DNA of 64,000 bases from Pseudomonas sp. 21 (GTDB taxonomy: Bacteria > Pseudomonadota > Gammaproteobacteria > Pseudomonadales > Pseudomonadaceae). Both the position numbers and the translations under genes were made by a program. This document shows positions 47,705 to 58,852 of the stretch, piece by piece (position 1 is the stretch's first letter; each line of letters begins with the position of its first letter). Below the pieces are notes generated by a model. The model was not told where the DNA came from and did no database searches. It was given only the letters and a program-made list of their open reading frames with translations. The stretch is taken from assembly GCF_000955805.1 (NCBI RefSeq), contig NZ_JYOA01000004.1, positions 181,406 to 245,405 on the forward strand. Reading direction: 5' to 3'.

Positions 47705-47802
47705 CGACCGGCCATGTCTGCCTATCTTAAGACTGGTGACAGAATGTGTCCGAAAGACAATGATTGCACCACGCCATCATAGCGCCCCACGAAGCCCACG
47801 CC

Positions 47803-48480
47803 ATGCCCAGTCAACAGAACTCCCGTCTCGGCCAGATCCTTGTCAGCAAGGGCCTGATCACTTCCCACCAGCTGGATAAGGCCATCCAGCTCCAGCTCAC
47901 CAACGGACTGCGCCTGGGCGAAACCCTGATCCAGCAGGGCTGGATCAGCGAGCGCCAGCTCGGCCGCGCGCTGAAGAAGCAGAACAACCTGCGCCTGGCA
48001 GCGACACTGGTCGCCGCCCTGCTCAGCCCGTTCCAGCTGGCCAGCGCCGATGTGCAGCGCCAGGCGCCAACGAGCATTACCCGCCACGAAGCGCCCAAGG
48101 GCCTCAAGCCGCTGAGCGACCGCGAGATGAGCGACGTCAGTGCCCAGGGGTTCGACGACACGCTGCAGAGCCTGCTGGTGAGCGCCGAGAGCGGCGATGG
48201 CGTCGGCGCCATCAAGCAGCTGTCGCGCCTGGTGATGCCGGTGGTCGACAGCCTCGATGCCGAGACCTCGCTGCATGATGTGCAGTACGACACCGCGCAC
48301 GCCTCCTCGTCCCTCAACCCCGATGGCTCGATCAACGTGCGCCTGCCCAGCTCCATCGGCGAGGTGCGCTTCGACAACATTCGTGTCGCCGGAGCACCCA
48401 AGACCCAGAGCATGGGCAGCCTCAGCCTGCAGAACATCGACCTGTCCCAGGCCTCGCTGAAGATCAGCCTGCGCCACTGA
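47803..48480 (+). CDS. Hypothetical exported protein with GspE-N-like domain
   Basis: Protein of 225 residues. The N-terminal 55 residues (LGQILVSKGLITSHQLDKAI, LGETLIQQGWISERQLGRAL) match the GspE/PilB N-terminal helical bundle pattern. A hydrophobic stretch follows (about 58-76), then LSDREMSDVSAQG, a motif seen in several exported Pseudomonas proteins, and a beta-rich C-terminus. The topology is odd: a cytoplasmic-type domain placed before a membrane or export segment. The function is unknown. Confidence 0.75.
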   Translation: MPSQQNSRLGQILVSKGLITSHQLDKAIQLQLTNGLRLGETLIQQGWISERQLGRALKKQNNLRLAATLVAALLSPFQLASADVQRQAPTSITRHEAPKGLKPLSDREMSDVSAQGFDDTLQSLLVSAESGDGVGAIKQLSRLVMPVVDSLDAETSLHDVQYDTAHASSSLNPDGSINVRLPSSIGEVRFDNIRVAGAPKTQSMGSLSLQNIDLSQASLKISLRH

Positions 48481-48491
48481 GGCGTTCTCTT

Positions 48492-48571
48492 TGCAGGAGC
48501 GAGTTTGCACGCGAACAGCCCAGCGCCGAATTGGCCGGCGAAAAGCTTCGCGAGCGAGCTCGCTCCTACAG
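48492..48571. repeat. REPIN between the exported protein gene and the thioesterase gene
   Basis: Left arm GCAGGAGCGAGTTTGCACGC and right arm GCGAGCGAGCTCGCTCCTAC, inverted, about 31 bases apart. The left arm has a few substitutions. Confidence 0.88.
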
Positions 48572-48591
48572 AAAGCGGATAGGCATGAAGC

Positions 48592-48617
48592 AAGAAGGCG
48601 CCCTCGGGCGCCTTCTT
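48592..48617. terminator. Bidirectional terminator
   Basis: Stem AAGAAGGCGCCC-TC-GGGCGCCTTCTT between convergent genes; the flanking T/A content is within the stem. Confidence 0.8.
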
Positions 48618-48622
48618 GCGTT

Positions 48623-49036
48623 TCAGGCCTCGAAGCCGGGCAGGACCGCCACCGGGCGCTTTTCGTCGTCGATGGCGACGAAGCTGAACAGCCCATGGAT
48701 GGCCTTCTCGCGGCCGTCGGCGGACATGCTCTCGACGAACACTTCCACCTCGACCTTGAGGCTGGTGTTGCCAACCTTCACCACCCGGCCGATCAGCTCG
48801 ACGATGGAGCCGGCGGGAATCGGGTGCTTGAAGTCGATGCGGTCGGTGGACACGGTCACCAGCGGCAGGCGGCAGAAGCGCGTCGCGGCGATGAACGAGA
48901 CTTCATCCATCCAGGCCAGCGCGGTGCCGCCGAACAGGGTGTTGTGGTGGTTGGTGGTGGGCGGGAAGATCGCCTTGGTCACGCGGGTTTCGGAAAGCTC
49001 CGTACGGCGGAGGATTTCCTGCTCTCTGAGGCTCAT
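48623..49036 (-). CDS. Acyl-CoA thioesterase (hot-dog fold, YciA type)
   Basis: Protein of 137 residues: PPTTNHHNTLFGGTALAWMD carries the hot-dog active-site segment (Asn/His then the Asp of WMDE), and FKHPIPAGSIVELIGRVVKV is the second conserved strand. The family hydrolyses acyl-CoA to free acid. The start is MSLREQE. It lies between a terminator and rplS and is probably its own unit. Confidence 0.88.
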   Translation of the reverse strand: MSLREQEILRRTELSETRVTKAIFPPTTNHHNTLFGGTALAWMDEVSFIAATRFCRLPLVTVSTDRIDFKHPIPAGSIVELIGRVVKVGNTSLKVEVEVFVESMSADGREKAIHGLFSFVAIDDEKRPVAVLPGFEA

Positions 49037-49150
49037 GCCACTGCTACCTGATGCAATGAGTGTGGCTGCCGGTGCTGCGGGTGTTGTGCTTCTAATGCGC
49101 TGCCGGGGCAGATGAAGGCGCCGGACCCAAGGTCAAAAACGCCAGGCAAG

Positions 49151-49178
49151 AAAAAAGCAGCCCGTGGGCTGCTTTTTT
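49151..49178 (-). terminator. Rho-independent terminator of the rpsP-rplS operon
   Basis: Stem AAAAAAGCAGCCC-GT-GGGCTGCTTTTTT, 18 bases after the rplS stop on the minus strand. Confidence 0.93.
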
Positions 49179-49195
49179 CGGAAACAACCGGCGAA

Positions 49196-49546
49196 TTAGG
49201 CCAGTTTTTCCTTGATACGAGCTGCCTTGCCGGACAGTTCGCGGAGGTAGTACAGCTTGGCCTTGCGCACGTCGCCGCGACGCTTGACGCTGACGCTGTC
49301 AACCAGCGGGCTGTAGGTCTGGAAGGTACGCTCGACGCCTACGCCGTTGGAGATCTTGCGAACGGTGAAAGCGCTGTTCAGGCCGCGGTTACGCTTGCCG
49401 ATCACGACGCCTTCGAAGGCCTGCAGACGCTGACGGTCGCCTTCCTTCACTTTAACCTGGACGATTACGGTGTCGCCGGGGGCGAACGCCGGAATCTCTT
49501 TGCTCATCTGTTCAGCTTCGATCTGCTGAATGATCTTGTTGGTCAT
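49196..49546 (-). CDS. rplS: 50S ribosomal protein L19
   Basis: L19 of 116 residues: [60 protein letters not shown] and [19 protein letters not shown]. It sits at the 30S-50S interface. Last gene of the conserved operon rpsP-rimM-trmD-rplS. Confidence 0.99.
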   Translation of the reverse strand: MTNKIIQQIEAEQMSKEIPAFAPGDTVIVQVKVKEGDRQRLQAFEGVVIGKRNRGLNSAFTVRKISNGVGVERTFQTYSPLVDSVSVKRRGDVRKAKLYYLRELSGKAARIKEKLA

Positions 49547-49589
49547 TTCGTGCTCCTAAGACAAGCGCTCGGCGCTCGCCATCGATACG

Positions 49590-50333
49590 TTAACTATCGT
49601 TCCGCTGGCGGATGTATTCCTCCAGCAGCTTTTTCTCTTCTCCAGAAAGCGAGCGGCAATCCAGAAGATCGGCACGTCGTTCCCAGGTCCTGCCTAAGGA
49701 CTGCTGCAAACGCCAGCGCCGGATGTGTTCGTGGTTGCCGCTGAGCAGCACCTCCGGAACACGTTTGTCTGCGTACACCTCGGGTCGGGTGTAGTGCGGA
49801 CAGTCGAGCAGGCCATCCGTGAAGGAGTCCTCCTCGGCGGAGTCCACGTGGCCCAGTGCACCGGGCAACAACCGCGTGACCGCGTCAATCAGCACCATGG
49901 CCGGAAGCTCACCCCCGGACAGGACATAATCGCCAACTGACCATTCCTCATCGACATGCTCTTCAATGAAGCGCTCGTCGATGCCTTCGTAACGCCCGGC
50001 GATCAGGATCAGTCGTTCCTCGTTCGCCAGTTCTTTCACGGCCGCCTGCGTGAGCTTGCGACCTTGCGGCGAGAGGTAGATCACCTTCACCGGTCCGCCT
50101 GCGGCTTGCCGGGCATCGCCCAGTGCGCCTTCGAGCGGCTTGATTTTCATCACCATGCCGGGACCACCGCCGAAAGGCCTGTCGTCCACCGTCTGGTGAC
50201 GGTCCTCGGTGTTGCTTCGCGGGTTGAAGCACTGAAGCTGGATCAGCTCCTGCTTGACCGCGCGACTCGTGATGCCATAGTCGCTGATGGCGCGAAACAT
50301 CTCCGGAAAGATGCTGATTACTCCTATCCACAT
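49590..50333 (-). CDS. trmD: tRNA (guanine-N1)-methyltransferase TrmD
   Basis: SPOUT methyltransferase of 247 residues that makes m1G37 in tRNA, preventing frameshifts. It starts [20 protein letters not shown]; it has [19 protein letters not shown], the knot region YLSPQGRKL and [20 protein letters not shown]. Only three bases after rimM, so coupled. Confidence 0.98.
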   Translation of the reverse strand: MWIGVISIFPEMFRAISDYGITSRAVKQELIQLQCFNPRSNTEDRHQTVDDRPFGGGPGMVMKIKPLEGALGDARQAAGGPVKVIYLSPQGRKLTQAAVKELANEERLILIAGRYEGIDERFIEEHVDEEWSVGDYVLSGGELPAMVLIDAVTRLLPGALGHVDSAEEDSFTDGLLDCPHYTRPEVYADKRVPEVLLSGNHEHIRRWRLQQSLGRTWERRADLLDCRSLSGEEKKLLEEYIRQRNDS

Positions 50334-50336
50334 GGG

Positions 50337-50873
50337 TTAGAAGTCCGCGTCCCAGTCCACCCGCATCTCGCCAGCTTCCAGGTCTACCGACTGCACGCAC
50401 TGATCCGTATACGGGAGCAGGCGTTCACGGTCGTCCAGGCTGCCTGCGCAGGGCTTGACTACCATCACATCGTTGGCGCCGGTCTCCAGCATGTGGTCGA
50501 GAATCCCGAACAGTTGCCCGTTCTGGTCGATCACCTTGAGACCTTCCAACTGACTCCAGTAGAACTCGCCATCGTCCAGCACCGGCAGCTCGCTGCGCGG
50601 GACCAGGATTTCGAATTCAGCGAAGGTGCGGGCGATCTCGCGATCATCCAGTCCCTTCAGCTTCGCGACCAGGACATTGCCCTGCACGCGACCTTGGACC
50701 AGTTCAGCCTGTCGAACTTCGTTGCCACGCTTGAGCGTCCAGCGGCGATAGTCCAGCAGGTTGTCCAACGGATCGGTAAAGGAATACACCTTCACCTCAC
50801 CACGAATACCGTGCACCGATACGATCTTGCCGAGAACAACCATCTCCTCGGCGGGAGCAGGATTCGTGTTCAT
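50337..50873 (-). CDS. rimM: Ribosome maturation factor RimM
   Basis: RimM of 178 residues: VVLGKIVSVHGIRGEVKVYS, then the PRC-barrel C-terminus (EFYWSQLEGLKVIDQNGQLF, LLPYTDQCVQSVDLEAGEMR). It helps 30S assembly near ribosomal protein S19 and 16S helix 31/33b. Located between rpsP and trmD as usual. Confidence 0.98.
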   Translation of the reverse strand: MNTNPAPAEEMVVLGKIVSVHGIRGEVKVYSFTDPLDNLLDYRRWTLKRGNEVRQAELVQGRVQGNVLVAKLKGLDDREIARTFAEFEILVPRSELPVLDDGEFYWSQLEGLKVIDQNGQLFGILDHMLETGANDVMVVKPCAGSLDDRERLLPYTDQCVQSVDLEAGEMRVDWDADF

Positions 50874-50878
50874 TGATC

Positions 50879-51127
50879 TCAGGCAGCCTTGGCGGCGTCC
50901 TTGATCAGCTGAGCAACACGCTCAGAGGGTTGAGCGCCTTGGCTCAGCCAGTAGTTCAGACGCTCCTGGTTGACCGAGAACTTGACTTCGGCGCCAGTGG
51001 CGACAGGGTTGAAGAAGCCGACGCGCTCGACGAAACGGCCGTCACGAGCGTTGCGGCTGTTGGTCACGGTCAGGTGATAGAACGGGCGCTTCTTGGAGCC
51101 GCCACGAGCCAGACGAATGGTTACCAT
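50879..51127 (-). CDS. rpsP: 30S ribosomal protein S16
   Basis: S16 of 82 residues, [20 protein letters not shown], then [15 protein letters not shown] at 51127 is the family start; the frame extends to 51229 but that part is not conserved. First gene of the operon, so the promoter lies between it and ffh (51128-51271), in a GC-rich gap. Confidence 0.99.
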   Translation of the reverse strand: MVTIRLARGGSKKRPFYHLTVTNSRNARDGRFVERVGFFNPVATGAEVKFSVNQERLNYWLSQGAQPSERVAQLIKDAAKAA

Positions 51128-51271
51128 GCGTACGTTGTTCCTATGGTTTGCTTGCAAAAAAGAAATGCAGCCCTCGGGCACATAGCCCGAAAGGCCGCAT
51201 ATTCTATGAGCTAAAGCCCCGCGCCGCAAGCCGCAGCGCGTCCGGCCCGCCGGGCGGCGAGCCGTCTGGCC

Positions 51272-52645
51272 TCACATCTTGGGCATGCCGCCGGGGAACA
51301 TGCTCCCCATGCCGCGCATCATCTTGGCCATGCCGCCCTTGGCGGTGACCTTCTTCATCATCTTCTGCATCTGCTTGTGCTGCTTGATGAGGCGACCAAC
51401 GTCCTGCACCTGGGTACCCGAACCCATGGCGATGCGGCGCTTGCGCGAGCCGCTGATCACTTCCGGATCACGGCGCTCGGCAGGGGTCATGGAGTTGATG
51501 ATCGCCTCCATCTGCTTGAACTGCTTCTCCGCCGCGTTCTGCGCGTTGCCCATCTGCGACAGGTTGACGCCGCCGAGCATCGGCAGTTTGTCCATGAGGC
51601 TGCCCAGGCCGCCCATGTTCTTCATCTGTTGCAGCTGATCGCGGAAGTCTTCCAGGTCGAAGCCCTTGCCCTTCTTGATCTTCTTCGCGAGTTTCTCGGC
51701 CTTCTCGCGATCCATGCTCTGCTCGGCCTGCTCGATCAGGCTGAGCACGTCACCCATGCCAAGGATGCGCGAGGCCACGCGGTCGGGGTGGAACGGATCG
51801 AGCGCTTCGCTCTTCTCGCCCATGCCGAGGAACTTGATCGGCTTGCCGGTGATGGCGCGCACGGACAGCGCGGCACCGCCACGGGCGTCGCCGTCGACCT
51901 TGGTCAGCACCACGCCGGTCAGCGGCAGCGCGTCATTGAAGGCCTTGGCGGTGTTGGCGGCGTCCTGGCCGGTCATGGCGTCGACCACGAACAGGGTTTC
52001 CACCGGCCTGATCGCCGCGTGGACCTGCTTGATCTCGTCCATCATGTCGGCGTCGATGTGCAGACGGCCGGCGGTGTCGACGATGACCACGTCGATGAAC
52101 TTCAGCTTGGCTTCGCGGATCGCCGCTTCGGCGATCGCTACCGGCTTCTGGCTGGTATCGGACGGGAAGAAGGTCACGTCCAGGTCTTTGGCCAGGGTTT
52201 CCAATTGCTTGATCGCCGCCGGACGGTAGACGTCGGCAGACACCAGCAACACGGATTTCTTCTTGCGCTCCTTGAGGAAGCGCGCCAGCTTGCCGGCGGT
52301 AGTGGTCTTGCCCGCGCCCTGCAGGCCGGCCATCAGGATGACCGCCGGCGGGGCTGCGTTCAGGTCGAGGTCCTCGTTGGCCGCGCCCATCAGCTCGACC
52401 AGTTCGGCCTGGACGATCTTCACGAAGGCCTGGCCCGGGGTCAGGCTCTTGGAAACTTCGGTGCCGACCGCGCGATCCTTGATCTTGGCGACGAAGTCCT
52501 TGACCACCGGCAGGGCCACGTCGGCTTCCAGCAGGGCCATCCGCACTTCGCGGAGCGTGTCCTTGATGTTGTCCTCGGTCAGCTTGGCCTTGCCGGTGAC
52601 GTGGCGCAGCGTTTGCGAGAGGCGATCTGTAAGGTTTTCGAACAT
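51272..52645 (-). CDS. ffh: Signal recognition particle protein Ffh
   Basis: SRP54 GTPase of 457 residues: N domain, G domain with Walker A GLQGAGKTTT, DTAGRLH and TKVDGDARGG, and a methionine-rich M domain (MKNMGGLGSLMDKLPMLGG, QHKQMQKMMKK, MMRGMGSMFPGGM) that binds 4.5S RNA and signal sequences. It directs nascent membrane proteins to FtsY. It lies upstream of rpsP on the same strand, divergent from the ypjD-like gene. Confidence 0.98.
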   Translation of the reverse strand: MFENLTDRLSQTLRHVTGKAKLTEDNIKDTLREVRMALLEADVALPVVKDFVAKIKDRAVGTEVSKSLTPGQAFVKIVQAELVELMGAANEDLDLNAAPPAVILMAGLQGAGKTTTAGKLARFLKERKKKSVLLVSADVYRPAAIKQLETLAKDLDVTFFPSDTSQKPVAIAEAAIREAKLKFIDVVIVDTAGRLHIDADMMDEIKQVHAAIRPVETLFVVDAMTGQDAANTAKAFNDALPLTGVVLTKVDGDARGGAALSVRAITGKPIKFLGMGEKSEALDPFHPDRVASRILGMGDVLSLIEQAEQSMDREKAEKLAKKIKKGKGFDLEDFRDQLQQMKNMGGLGSLMDKLPMLGGVNLSQMGNAQNAAEKQFKQMEAIINSMTPAERRDPEVISGSRKRRIAMGSGTQVQDVGRLIKQHKQMQKMMKKVTAKGGMAKMMRGMGSMFPGGMPKM

Positions 52646-52865
52646 GCGCGTTCCTAATCAGCCCGGTCGGGCCTGGGTTTGGCTTGTCAGCAAGCCGCCG
52701 ATTATAACGAAGTGCAGCCAACGCCAACACCGCCGATGATCCCGATGTGACGGAGCGCTTCGCAGGCCAGAAGCGAACTGTTCTCAGCGGCTTTCTAGGC
52801 GCGGGCGATCTGTGCCAAACTCAGCACCTTTCGGGTCCCCCGTCGAAGGACTGTTCCAAGGACTT

Positions 52866-53666
52866 ATGCAACCTCTGCTGCCCAGCCTGATCGCCGCCGT
52901 CCTTTATATCGGCACAACCGTCTACCAGGGCGCAAGCCTGGCCCGCCGCACCCCGCCGCAGAAACCGCTGCTCCTCCTGCTGGGCCTCGTCGCCCTGCTC
53001 TGCCAGGCCTACAGCCTGAGCCAGGAGCTGCTGACGCCCGCGGGCCTGGCACTGGACTTCTTCAACGCCGCCAGCCTGATCTCCGCCGCGGTCACCGCCC
53101 TGACCCTGCTGGCCTGCCTGCGCATCCCGGTGCAGAACCTGCTGCTCTTCCTTTATCCGCTCGGCGCGCTGACCACCCTGCTGGCCTTGCTGATGCCCCA
53201 CGGCACCATCGAGCCGATCAACGAGCAGCCCGGCATCCTCGCCCACATCCTGCTGTCGATCCTCGCCTATGGCCTGCTGACCATCGCCGTGGTCCAGGCG
53301 CTGCTCCTGCTGGTGCAGGATCATCAGCTCAAGCACAAGCACCCGTCGGGCCTGATCCGCAACTTCCCGCCGCTGCAGACCATGGAAAGCCTGCTGTTCG
53401 GCTTCCTCTGGGGCGGCTGGTCGCTGCTTTCGCTGTCGCTGATCTCCGGCTGGCTGTTCGTCGATAACCTCTTCGCCCAGCACCTGGCGCACAAGACCAT
53501 CCTCTCCTGCTTCGCCTGGGTGGTATTCGGCGTACTGCTGTGGGGCCGCCACCAGCTCGGCTGGCGTGGCCACAAGGCGATCCGCTGGACCCTTGCGGGT
53601 TTCTGCCTGCTGATGCTGGCCTACTTCGGCAGCAAGCTGGTCAAGGAATTCATCCTGCACATCTGA
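52866..53666 (+). CDS. YpjD-like cytochrome c assembly family membrane protein
   Basis: Polytopic protein of 266 residues with about eight helices in the CcsA/HemX fold: LSQELLTPAGLALDFFNAAS, a His in AHILLSILAYGLL, GFLWGGWSLLSLSLISGWLF and AHKTILSCFAWVVFGVLLWG. The histidines could bind haem. The role in gammaproteobacteria is not established. The order ffh / ypjD / corC-like is conserved from E. coli to Pseudomonas. ATG 52866 has AAGGA close upstream. Confidence 0.9.
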   Translation: MQPLLPSLIAAVLYIGTTVYQGASLARRTPPQKPLLLLLGLVALLCQAYSLSQELLTPAGLALDFFNAASLISAAVTALTLLACLRIPVQNLLLFLYPLGALTTLLALLMPHGTIEPINEQPGILAHILLSILAYGLLTIAVVQALLLLVQDHQLKHKHPSGLIRNFPPLQTMESLLFGFLWGGWSLLSLSLISGWLFVDNLFAQHLAHKTILSCFAWVVFGVLLWGRHQLGWRGHKAIRWTLAGFCLLMLAYFGSKLVKEFILHI

Positions 53667-53708
53667 CGCTTACGGCGGCGCCCGAGCACCGCTGAAGGAC
53701 CTGCGCGC

Positions 53709-55001
<1,293 letters not shown>

Positions 55002-55285
55002 GCCGCCCCGCCCGCCCCTATAATCCGGACGGCTTACCCAGCCTCCCGCCTGTGCCCGCCGCTATCCGCGACGCCGTGCCGGCCAGTCAATCGCACGCCC
55101 CGCCGAGCCTCGACCCGCGTCGTTGCCTTGCGAAGCAGCCGGCCTCGCCCTGACCCGCCGCGAGCCGCGCCCACCCTGCCCCGATCCCGGGCCGCGCTCG
55201 CACTCGCGCCATGGCGATGCCTCCTATGACGCTGGACATGACCAGAGAGTCGTCGCCAGCCGTGACTGCCAGGGATATTCCCCGT

Positions 55286-56599
55286 ATGACCAGCGCCACC
55301 CTCGAAGCCGCACAGCCGGCCGAACAGACCAACTCCACCACCCGCGTCGCGGTGGCCAGCTTCATCGGCACCGCCATCGAGTTCTACGATTTCTACGTCT
55401 ACGCCACCGCCGCCGCGCTGGTGATCGGCCCGGTATTCTTCCCGCAGACCTCAGGCACCGCCCAGGCGCTCAGCGCCTTCATCACCTTCGGTATCGCCTT
55501 CCTTGCCCGTCCGCTGGGCTCGGCGCTGTTCGGCCACTTCGGCGACCGCATCGGGCGCAAATCCACCCTGGTGGCCTCGCTGCTGCTGATGGGCATCTCC
55601 ACCACCCTGATCGGCCTGCTGCCGGGCTACGACAGCATTGGCGCCTGGGCGCCGATCCTGCTCTGCGTGCTGCGCTTCGGCCAGGGCCTTGGACTGGGTG
55701 GCGAATGGGGCGGCGCCGCGCTGCTGGCCACGGAGAACGCGCCAAAGGGCCGCCGCGCCTGGTTCGGCATGTTCCCGCAGATGGGCCCGTCGATCGGCTT
55801 TCTCGCCGCCAACGGCCTGTTCCTCTGCCTGGCCATGCTGCTCAGCGAAGAGCAGTTCCGCGCCTGGGGCTGGCGCATCCCCTTCGTGCTCAGCGCCGTG
55901 CTGGTCATCGTTGGCCTGTACGTACGCCTGAAGCTGGTGGAAACCCCGGTGTTCGCCAAGGCCATGGAACGCCACGAGCGTTCCAGCCTGCCGATCGCCG
56001 AGCTGTTCGCCAAGCACTGGCGGCCGACCCTGCTGGGCGCCCTGGCGATGGTGGTGTGCTACGCGCTCTTCTATATCTCCACGGTGTTCTCGCTGAGCTA
56101 CGGCGTCAGCACCCTGGGTTACAGCCGTGAGGACTTCCTCGGCCTGCTGTGCATCGCCGTGCTCTTCATGGCCGCCGCCACGCCGGTCTCCGCCTGGTTG
56201 AGCGACCGCTTCGGGCGCAAGCCGGTGCTGATCGTCGGCACCCTCGCGGCCATCGCCTCGGGCTTCGCCATGGAGCCGCTGCTCAGCCAGGGTTCGTCGG
56301 TGGAAGTGGCGGTGTTCCTGTCGCTGGAACTGTTCCTCATGGGCGTGACCTTCGCCCCCATGGGCGCACTGCTGCCGGAACTGTTCCCCACCCACGTGCG
56401 CTATACCGGCGCTTCGGCGGCCTACAACCTGGGCGGCATCCTCGGCGCCTCGGTGGCGCCGTACATCGCGCAGAAGCTGGTGGGAATGGGCGGATTGAGC
56501 TGGGTGGGTGGTTACGTTTCGGTCGCGGCGGCGCTCAGCCTGCTGGCGGTGCTGTGCCTGCGCGAGACGCGCGGGGATGACCTCAACGATATCCGCTGA
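55286..56599 (+). CDS. MFS transporter, metabolite:proton symporter type
   Basis: Protein of about 437 residues with twelve helices. SFIGTAIEFYDFYVYATAAA, ARPLGSALFGHFGDRIGRKS and GGEWGGAALLATENAPKGRR are signatures of the MHS family (ShiA, KgtP, proline/betaine porters), so it should import an organic acid or osmolyte with protons. ATG 55286 is chosen because conservation begins shortly after; the frame opens at 55211. The 284-base gap upstream holds TATAAT at 55019-55024 but no good -35. Confidence 0.9.
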   Translation: MTSATLEAAQPAEQTNSTTRVAVASFIGTAIEFYDFYVYATAAALVIGPVFFPQTSGTAQALSAFITFGIAFLARPLGSALFGHFGDRIGRKSTLVASLLLMGISTTLIGLLPGYDSIGAWAPILLCVLRFGQGLGLGGEWGGAALLATENAPKGRRAWFGMFPQMGPSIGFLAANGLFLCLAMLLSEEQFRAWGWRIPFVLSAVLVIVGLYVRLKLVETPVFAKAMERHERSSLPIAELFAKHWRPTLLGALAMVVCYALFYISTVFSLSYGVSTLGYSREDFLGLLCIAVLFMAAATPVSAWLSDRFGRKPVLIVGTLAAIASGFAMEPLLSQGSSVEVAVFLSLELFLMGVTFAPMGALLPELFPTHVRYTGASAAYNLGGILGASVAPYIAQKLVGMGGLSWVGGYVSVAAALSLLAVLCLRETRGDDLNDIR

Positions 56600-56608
56600 G
56601 GTCAAATC

Positions 56609-56690
56609 CTGTAGGAACGAGCTCGCTCGCGAACGCTCTGCACCGGTCGTCTCAGTGTGAAGCGGGTTCGCGAGCAAGCTCGCTCCTACA
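56609..56690. repeat. REPIN after the MFS gene
   Basis: Left arm CTGTAGGAACGAGCTCGCTC and right arm GCGAGCAAGCTCGCTCCTAC, inverted, about 33 bases apart. Its right end is 8 bases from the stop of the SGNH hydrolase gene. Confidence 0.92.
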
Positions 56691-56698
56691 AAAGGGCG

Positions 56699-57427
56699 TC
56701 AGCGCTGGGACACCAGCCACTGCGCGAGATGCTCGCCCCACACCTGATAACCCAGCGCCGAGGGGTGATAGCCATCGATGGCAAGGAACTGCGGCTGCAT
56801 CTCCAGGCTGACGCCGCAATACCCTGCCCCCTGCGCCAGCGCCAGGCTGCTGAGCTGTCGATCCAGCAGCGCTGCGCGCCAGCCGAGCAGCTGGCGCAAC
56901 AACCAGGGGAGCGCCGTGAAATGCTGCAACGGCGGCACAGCCGTGCAGACGACCCGTGCACCGCAACCACGGAAGTGCGCGATCAACTGCCCAAGGCCCC
57001 CCAGCCAACGCTGGCCGGAGCTGAAATGCGTGGTGTCGTTGACGCCGAAGACCAGCGCCACCAGCTCGTAATCCTGATCAGTCGCCAGCGGCAGGAGGCG
57101 CTCGCAGGCCTCTGCGGCGGTAATGCCGTTCTCCCCGACCGCGCGCCAGGCAACGGGGCGCTCCAGGTGGCTCGATAGCGCCAGCGCCAGCCGCCCGGCC
57201 AGGGCAAAGTCCAGGCAGGACGCACCAACGCCGGCGACCGTGGATTCACCCAGCAGGAGAAGACGAAAAGGTTCGCCCGGAAACTCTGCGCCCGCAACGC
57301 CTTCGCAGACGCCCGCGGCAGGAGCCAGGCGCAAGGCCGTGCGCCGGGTACGCACGGCCATGGGCAGGGCCAGCGGCAGCAGCGGCAATGCCGCCGCCCA
57401 CCACATCAGCCCCGCCCAGCGGCTCAC
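56699..57427 (-). CDS. SGNH/GDSL hydrolase
   Basis: Protein of 242 residues, N-terminal hydrophobic anchor (about 5-22), then the SGNH blocks: [17 protein letters not shown] (nucleophile Ser), the glycine block [20 protein letters not shown] (Asn) and the catalytic pair in [14 protein letters not shown] (Asp, His). It probably acts on esters at the membrane face. The start overlaps the purT stop, so it is the last gene of the purT operon. Confidence 0.87.
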   Translation of the reverse strand: MSRWAGLMWWAAALPLLPLALPMAVRTRRTALRLAPAAGVCEGVAGAEFPGEPFRLLLLGESTVAGVGASCLDFALAGRLALALSSHLERPVAWRAVGENGITAAEACERLLPLATDQDYELVALVFGVNDTTHFSSGQRWLGGLGQLIAHFRGCGARVVCTAVPPLQHFTALPWLLRQLLGWRAALLDRQLSSLALAQGAGYCGVSLEMQPQFLAIDGYHPSALGYQVWGEHLAQWLVSQR

Positions 57428-58605
57428 AGCTCGACTTTGACCGCCTGGGCCGAACGGGTGGCCTTGGCGCGGGCGGCATCGATCGACTCGTCGCGCGCCA
57501 GGGCTACGCCCATGCGGCGCTGGCCATCCACCTCCGGCTTGCCGAACAGGCGCAGCGCGGTATCAGGCTCGCTCAGCGCGGCGCCGAGGTTGCCGAAGGA
57601 AACCTGCTGCGACTTGCCTTCCACCAGGATCACCGCCGAAGCGGAATCGCCCAACTGGCGGATCACCGGGATCGGCAGACCGAGGATGGCGCGGGCGTGC
57701 AGGGCAAATTCGGAGAGGTCCTGGGAGATCAGGGTGACCAGGCCGGTGTCGTGCGGGCGTGGCGAGACTTCGCTGAACCACACCTCGTCACCTTTGACGA
57801 ACAGCTCCACGCCGAACAGGCCGCGGCCGCCCAGCGCTTCGGTGACCGCCCTGGCCACGCGCTCGGACTCGGCCAGCGCCTTCGGGCTCATCGCCTGGGG
57901 TTGCCAGGACTCGTGGTAGTCGCCCTTCACCTGGCGGTGGCCGATGGGCGCGCAGAAGGTAGTGCCGCCAATATGGCGCACGGTCAGCAGGGTGATCTCG
58001 TAGTCGAAGTCGATGAAGCCCTCGACGATGACCCGGCCCTTGCCGGCGCGGCCGCCTTCCTGGGCGTAGTCCCAGGCGGTCTTCAGGTCGGCGTCGGACT
58101 TGAGCACGCTCTGGCCCTTGCCCGAGGAACTCATGATCGGCTTCACCACGCACGGGTAGCCCACGGCGGCGACGCCAGCGGCGTAGTCCTCATAGGTGTC
58201 GGCAAAGTGGTAGGGCGAGGTCGGCAGGCCCAGCTCTTCGGCGGCCAGGCGACGGATGCCCTCGCGGTTCATGGTCAGCTGAGCGGCACGGGCGGTGGGG
58301 ATGACGGTGTAGCCTTCGCTCTCCAGCTCGACCAGGGTCGCGGTGGCGATGGCTTCGATCTCCGGCACGATGTAGTGCGGCTTCTCCTGCTCGATCACCG
58401 CACGCAGGGCGACACCGTCGAGCATGCTGATCACGTGGCTGCGGTGCGCGACCTGCATGGCCGGCGCGTTCTCGTAGCGGTCGACGGCGATGACTTCGCA
58501 GCCCAGGCGCTGCAGCTCGATCGCCACTTCCTTGCCCAGCTCGCCGGAGCCACAGAGCAGTACGCGGGTCGCGCTCGGCGACAGGGGAGTTCCAATACAG
58601 GGCAT
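57424..58605 (-). CDS. purT: Formate-dependent GAR transformylase PurT
   Basis: ATP-grasp enzyme of 393 residues; it makes formyl-GAR from GAR, formate and ATP in purine synthesis, an alternative to PurN. Motifs: [20 protein letters not shown], the ATP-grasp loop [17 protein letters not shown], and [20 protein letters not shown] with the metal-binding Glu residues, then [20 protein letters not shown]. Length matches the family (about 392). Confidence 0.97.
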   Translation of the reverse strand: MPCIGTPLSPSATRVLLCGSGELGKEVAIELQRLGCEVIAVDRYENAPAMQVAHRSHVISMLDGVALRAVIEQEKPHYIVPEIEAIATATLVELESEGYTVIPTARAAQLTMNREGIRRLAAEELGLPTSPYHFADTYEDYAAGVAAVGYPCVVKPIMSSSGKGQSVLKSDADLKTAWDYAQEGGRAGKGRVIVEGFIDFDYEITLLTVRHIGGTTFCAPIGHRQVKGDYHESWQPQAMSPKALAESERVARAVTEALGGRGLFGVELFVKGDEVWFSEVSPRPHDTGLVTLISQDLSEFALHARAILGLPIPVIRQLGDSASAVILVEGKSQQVSFGNLGAALSEPDTALRLFGKPEVDGQRRMGVALARDESIDAARAKATRSAQAVKVEL

Positions 58606-58663
58606 TGCGGGAAACCTCAGGACGGGAAAGTTCGAAACGGGGAAGCTCTCGGGCGTGCAGGCT

Positions 58664-58852
58664 CTAGACCAGCACGCCCTGCTCGCGGGCGCGCTGTTCG
58701 CAACGCAGGAGCACCTCGCGGCGCTCGGCGTTGTCCATCAGGCCCCAGCGAGTGATTTCGGCGGCGCTGCGCTGGCAGCCCAGACAGATGTCGGCATCGT
58801 CCAGCGCGCAGACGTGCACGCAGGGCGAGGCGACGGGACGTTCTTCAGTCAT
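58664..58852 (-). CDS. DUF1289 family cysteine protein
   Basis: Protein of 62 residues with the DUF1289 pattern: [20 protein letters not shown] followed by EITRWG. Four cysteines (CxxxC and CxxC) suggest a zinc or iron-sulfur site. Its start overlaps the end of the gamma-carbonic anhydrase gene by 8 bases, so it is in the same operon. Function unknown. Confidence 0.9.
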   Translation of the reverse strand: MTEERPVASPCVHVCALDDADICLGCQRSAAEITRWGLMDNAERREVLLRCEQRAREQGVLV

